NCBI RefSeq assembly: GCF_000711725.1
Contig: NZ_JONP01000008.1
Span: forward strand, 186,001-250,000
Source of the DNA: Roseomonas aerilata DSM 19363
GTDB taxonomy: Bacteria > Pseudomonadota > Alphaproteobacteria > Acetobacterales > Acetobacteraceae
Reading direction: 5' to 3'
Length of the DNA: 64,000 bases
In this document: piece after piece, positions 61,202 through 64,000 of the stretch
Layout: every line of letters begins with the position of its first letter
Numbering within the stretch: position 1 is the first letter of the stretch
Position numbers and translations under genes: made by a program
Notes under the pieces: model-generated
Databases searched by the model: none
What the model saw: the letters and a program-made list of their open reading frames with translations, nothing else
What the model was told of the DNA's origin: nothing

Positions 61202-62385
61202 TCCGCCTCGCGGCTCTCCTGGCGCTTATACTCACGACCGGATCGGCCGCGGCCATCTCTCTGTCTTTCGAGATGTTCCGAGATTTTGCTTTCTCACAGC
61301 TGATCCTTAATGAAGGAAGTCCCACAACGCGGCACGTCGCTGTCGCAATGCTCGTGCGGAACATCCGCGGGCAGGCGGTTCCGGTCTGCTCCGGTAGTCT
61401 TATTGCGCCGGATCAAATCCTCACCGCCGCCCATTGCTTCTGCGGTGATGGCCGGGACAAGCCGGTTCGACGTAAGCACTGTTTCCCCGTCGCTCATGAT
61501 TGGCAGGCCGTCTTCCATCACGCTGGAAGGATCGCGATCGCGGAGATCAAGATCCATGACAACTACGCCTGGAGGAGCCTGGCTCCCGAGAAGCCCGGCG
61601 GAATGCCAATGCCGTCCATCGAAGCGGACCTAGCCATCGTGAGGCTTACCCGGCCCGCCGACGGCATCGCACCGCTTACTCTCGCAGCTGACCAGCCGGT
61701 TCCCCTGACGAACATGACGATGGTCGGCTTCGGAGTGTCGGGAGGTGGTCTTCTCGGGTCGTCTCTGACGGCACCGGGCTTACAAGTCGAGGTCACCGCA
61801 CCAGTAACGGCGTGCAAGAAAGGGTTCAAAGGCAGCATGCTGCTCTGCCGGGACAATACGCCGTCGGCAGAATCAAGGAACTGCAATGGCGACAGCGGCG
61901 GTCCGGGTCTCGTTGGCGGAAGGATCGCGAGCGTTGCCTCGGCGATCTCGTCGGCCTGCCCATCGCGCGGGATGGCCATCGACATGGCGGTGACTAGCCC
62001 CGCAGCGCGCACCTTCATCAAAACCCGGTTGGCCCCGATCTCAGGCCCCGTCGCACGACACCTGCCCTCACCCGGGGACGGGTTGATCCGCCTTGATGAC
62101 GAACGACAGGCGACCTTGCCCATCATTGATCTTCCGTCCGACGTGTCCGAGATCCTTGTCGTCGCGACCGGACCAGACGCAACCAAGCTCGGGCAGGCGC
62201 CTGCGCCGCAGTACCCCGTTCGCATCGCCGTCAGCGGGGCTCACTGTAGCGCAGGTCCCGGTGGACTCCAGCCGAGCAACGTCGCGGAGTGCCGTTTCTC
62301 CCGTCCGCCTGATGGTCGAGCAACGATCACCGTGGAGGGTTCGAAGCCTCTCAGCTTGCTCCAGGTTGTTGTGACAGCGAGATAG
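61198..62385 (+). CDS. Secreted trypsin-like serine protease (S1 family)
   Basis: 395 residues from the GTG at 61198, overlapping the lipoprotein stop; earlier frame to 60877 is the shadow of that gene. A signal peptide (VIRLAALLALILTTGSAAA) leads to a chymotrypsin-fold domain with the full triad: His in LTAAHCFCGDG, Asp in EADLAIVRL, and Ser in NCNGDSGGPGLVGG. Pairs of Cys (CSGSL, AHCFC, RKHC, CNGD) suggest disulphides. After residue 270 a C-terminal region of 120 residues (PIIDLPSDVSEILVVATGPD, VAECRFSRPPDGRATITVEG) is not protease-like and may bind a partner. The coupled lipoprotein is the obvious partner. Confidence 0.88.
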   Translation: MIRLAALLALILTTGSAAAISLSFEMFRDFAFSQLILNEGSPTTRHVAVAMLVRNIRGQAVPVCSGSLIAPDQILTAAHCFCGDGRDKPVRRKHCFPVAHDWQAVFHHAGRIAIAEIKIHDNYAWRSLAPEKPGGMPMPSIEADLAIVRLTRPADGIAPLTLAADQPVPLTNMTMVGFGVSGGGLLGSSLTAPGLQVEVTAPVTACKKGFKGSMLLCRDNTPSAESRNCNGDSGGPGLVGGRIASVASAISSACPSRGMAIDMAVTSPAARTFIKTRLAPISGPVARHLPSPGDGLIRLDDERQATLPIIDLPSDVSEILVVATGPDATKLGQAPAPQYPVRIAVSGAHCSAGPGGLQPSNVAECRFSRPPDGRATITVEGSKPLSLLQVVVTAR

Positions 62386-62392
62386 CCAAGCC

Positions 62393-62728
62393 CTAGGATA
62401 TTCGGCATCGCCCCAACAACCCATCGATTTGCCCCTGCGTGTCGGGTTGCGAGACCTCCTTGGCAGCTTCAGCAATGAGGCGGGCGCAGGCGACATCGTC
62501 TGGACGGTCTGGACGGTCTGGACGTTCTAGAACCCACAGAACGATGCCCGGCAGTCGGGCCAAGCATCCGGCGGCGAAGAGGGCGGCCGCCGACCCGTGT
62601 TCGATGTCCGTGCCGGTGCCAGCGACCTCATGCAGCGCCCCTAAGGCCAGGCCGCCCCCAGGAAGTGCCGCGTCCAGCGTCTCATGACCGAAGGGATGGT
62701 GGGAGGATGGACGCCCTCCCAGGTCCAC
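62393..62728 (-). pseudogene. imuA fragment
   Basis: The frame carries the N-terminal third of ImuA, the RecA-like partner of the ImuB/DnaE2 mutagenesis system: HPFGHETLDAALPGGGLALGALHEVAG followed by FAAGCLARLPGIVLWVLE (read in parts). The same frame continues upstream to about 62790 with family-like sequence (TVLADLRDQVARLERVDL) but no good start codon. After residue 75 it goes off-family into a repeated RPD stretch and stops at 62393. The core RecA-like strands and the rest of the protein are missing, and imuB and dnaE2 are not here, so the copy is not functional. Confidence 0.6.
62498..62524. repeat. 9-bp tandem repeat inside the imuA fragment
   Basis: Three head-to-tail copies of GTCTGGACG, encoding the repeated Arg-Pro-Asp of the fragment on the other strand. 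It coincides with the point where homology to ImuA is lost. Confidence 0.85.
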
Positions 62729-63211
62729 GCGCTCCAGGCGGGCGACCTGGTCCCGGAGATCGGCAAGGACCGTCGAGGACGAGGCACATGCATTTCGATG
62801 GGGGTTGGAGGGCGCATTTCACGGAACCTAAAGGGAACATCCGATTCGGCGGAAGAGGCGACTTTCCGATTTTTAGCAACGGAACCAGAGAAATCCTTCT
62901 GCAGTGCTGGAGTTCTGGGCGGCTTTCCTGACATGAGCCACCGGCTACGCTGAGAGGATGAATTCAATGGCTAAGGATGTCACCACCAAGGCCTTCCACT
63001 ACGAAGCCACGTTGGTGCTGTAGGACGGCGTCCAGGCATGCAGGCGCTGCCGAGCGAGGATACTCATCTAGGACGGACCGACATGCTCTGCCAGGAACAC
63101 GATCGGGTTCGCACTGAACACGATGGACGCTAGCACTGGGTGCCTGCCGCGCGGCCAGTACCTCCACGGCAAATCGGCGCCAGCAGAGACAGCACGGGAG
63201 AGGTGTGTCTG
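62729..63211. other. Gap between the imuA fragment and the right-edge gene
   Basis: 483 bp. The left part carries the broken upstream end of imuA on the minus strand. In the middle a short plus-strand frame (MNSMAKDVTTKAFHYEATLVL then a stop, about 62958-63023) has no family I know. The promoter of the gene at 63212 should lie at the right end. Confidence 0.4.
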
Positions 63212-64000
63212 GTGAAGAAGAAGTCACCATCGATCAAGAAGGTGCGTTCCCTCACGCCGGACGAACTCGGCCGCTTGGGCGAGGATCTCTTTCGCAAGAT
63301 GTGCACCCAGGCCCGACTGCTGGCACACGCCCCGAGCGCCGACCGCTGGGGCTGGGATTTCCTGATCGAGGAATCCGGTGCCGAGGTGGCGGTCGAGGGA
63401 GACCTCGCGGCTCGTCCGGTGCCTCTGCAACGCCTAGTTCAAGTAAAGACCGTCTGGGAGGGGGCGCGGGAGGTGAACCTCCGCCTCTCGGCGGCTGAGC
63501 GCCTGGGAAAAATCCCGAACCCGTCCTTCCTCTGCGTCTTGGAGATGTCGGAGAGCCTGGATCCCGTCCGGATGCATGTCATGCACATGCATGGGGCACT
63601 TCTGGAAGGCGTGCTTCGCAGGCTGCGGGAGATGCAGGCTAGTGGCCGCTCGACTCGCATCAACCGGGTGGAATTCCGTGTGCCTTTGCCCAAGGCTGCA
63701 GCGGGACTGTTGCCGACCTACGAAGTCCTGCGCCAGGCGCTCGACGAGCCAGTCGGCCCTGATGCGGATGCCTATCTGAAGGAGAAGGCAGCCTTTCTGA
63801 AGGAAGCCGGTTTTCCTGAACGGCGCATCAGCGGCACCTTCAAGGTCAGGACCGAGAGCGACGACGATTACGCGGAGTTCCTCCTGGGTAACCGGCCCCT
63901 TGAAGTAGTGGACTTCGAGGCGGCGGAGACGCGGTGGAACATTACCATCCCGCTTTCTCTCCCAGGTCAGCCTGTATCGGTCAGACTGGTGCCAACGCCC
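63212..64000 (+). CDS. PD-(D/E)XK nuclease-like protein, DUF4365-type (3' end cut)
   Basis: The frame from a GTG at 63212 (GGGAGAGG site eight bases upstream) runs open for 263 codons to the window edge. The first 110 residues fit the DUF4365/restriction-endonuclease-like pattern: LGRLGEDLFRKMCTQARL, then DRWGWDFLIEESG with the catalytic Asp, and the strand LVQVKTVWEG with the QVK motif. After that comes a helical, charged region (AYLKEKAAFLKEAGFPERRI) and beta-rich sequence that I cannot place. Such proteins occur in restriction and defence loci and elsewhere. Whether the neighbours to the right form a defence system cannot be seen here. Confidence 0.7.
   Translation, partial: MKKKSPSIKKVRSLTPDELGRLGEDLFRKMCTQARLLAHAPSADRWGWDFLIEESGAEVAVEGDLAARPVPLQRLVQVKTVWEGAREVNLRLSAAERLGKIPNPSFLCVLEMSESLDPVRMHVMHMHGALLEGVLRRLREMQASGRSTRINRVEFRVPLPKAAAGLLPTYEVLRQALDEPVGPDADAYLKEKAAFLKEAGFPERRISGTFKVRTESDDDYAEFLLGNRPLEVVDFEAAETRWNITIPLSLPGQPVSVRLVPTP

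Overview
The window is 64 kb of high-GC DNA with tightly packed, often 4-bp-overlapping operons. It looks chromosomal and fits an alphaproteobacterium of the Rhodospirillales, most likely Acetobacteraceae (Roseomonas-like). The reasons are an alphaproteobacterial RpoD, HWE-family histidine kinases and six Bug-type (tripartite tricarboxylate transporter) solute receptors, each beside catabolic genes and none with membrane subunits. The genus is an inference. I found no rRNA, tRNA, CRISPR array, intact insertion sequence or prophage.

Layout. 1-8.6 kb: a minus-strand catabolic run (TIM-barrel isomerase, SDR, AroE-like dehydrogenase, two Bug receptors, CoA transferase, MaoC hydratase, VOC protein, PanE-like reductase) with a divergent LysR regulator. 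8.7-17.8 kb: accessory material with two PAS-HWE kinases, secreted small proteins, a truncated ATPase, a ferritin-like protein, an ABC exporter, a DUF2270 membrane protein and a LysR remnant. 17.9-22.5 kb: Bug receptor plus amidase, MFS transporter, and an HWE-kinase fragment. 22.8-29.5 kb: an RpoD-type sigma factor, LysE exporter, divergent PaiB/MocR pair, divergent PACE/LysR pair. 29.6-33.5 kb: a five-gene operon (HAD, D-threonine-aldolase-like PLP enzyme, RidA, Bug, GntR) with a palindrome at its head. 33.8-40.2 kb: SRAP protein, a small duplicated protein, and an MlrC/aminotransferase/ABC-receptor operon divergent from an XRE-cupin regulator across a perfect 16-bp palindrome. 40.4-43.9 kb: Ku and LigD end-joining operon. 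44.3-46.9 kb: AraC, PhzF and a frameshifted Bug gene. 48.9-52.8 kb: Bug, itaconyl/mesaconyl-CoA hydratase-like, CoA-transferase and citramalyl-CoA-lyase-like genes, all overlapping. 52.9-55.3 kb: three small proteins, then a three-subunit nitrile hydratase/thiocyanate hydrolase operon. 56-64 kb: HflX, a CPA1 antiporter, a lipoprotein plus trypsin-like protease pair, an imuA fragment and, cut by the right edge, a nuclease-fold protein.

How genes work together. Most of the window is modular catabolism: a periplasmic receptor catches an organic acid or amide, a short set of CoA- or PLP-enzymes converts it, and an adjacent regulator probably controls expression. The least explained feature is a 193-bp structured repeat found twice, in opposite orientations, 50 kb apart (9388-9580 and 59692-59883); both copies keep a long central hairpin and complementary ends. 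The other points most worth a second look are the split nitrile-hydratase-like operon, the itaconate-type operon with its own receptor, and the lipoprotein/protease pair.
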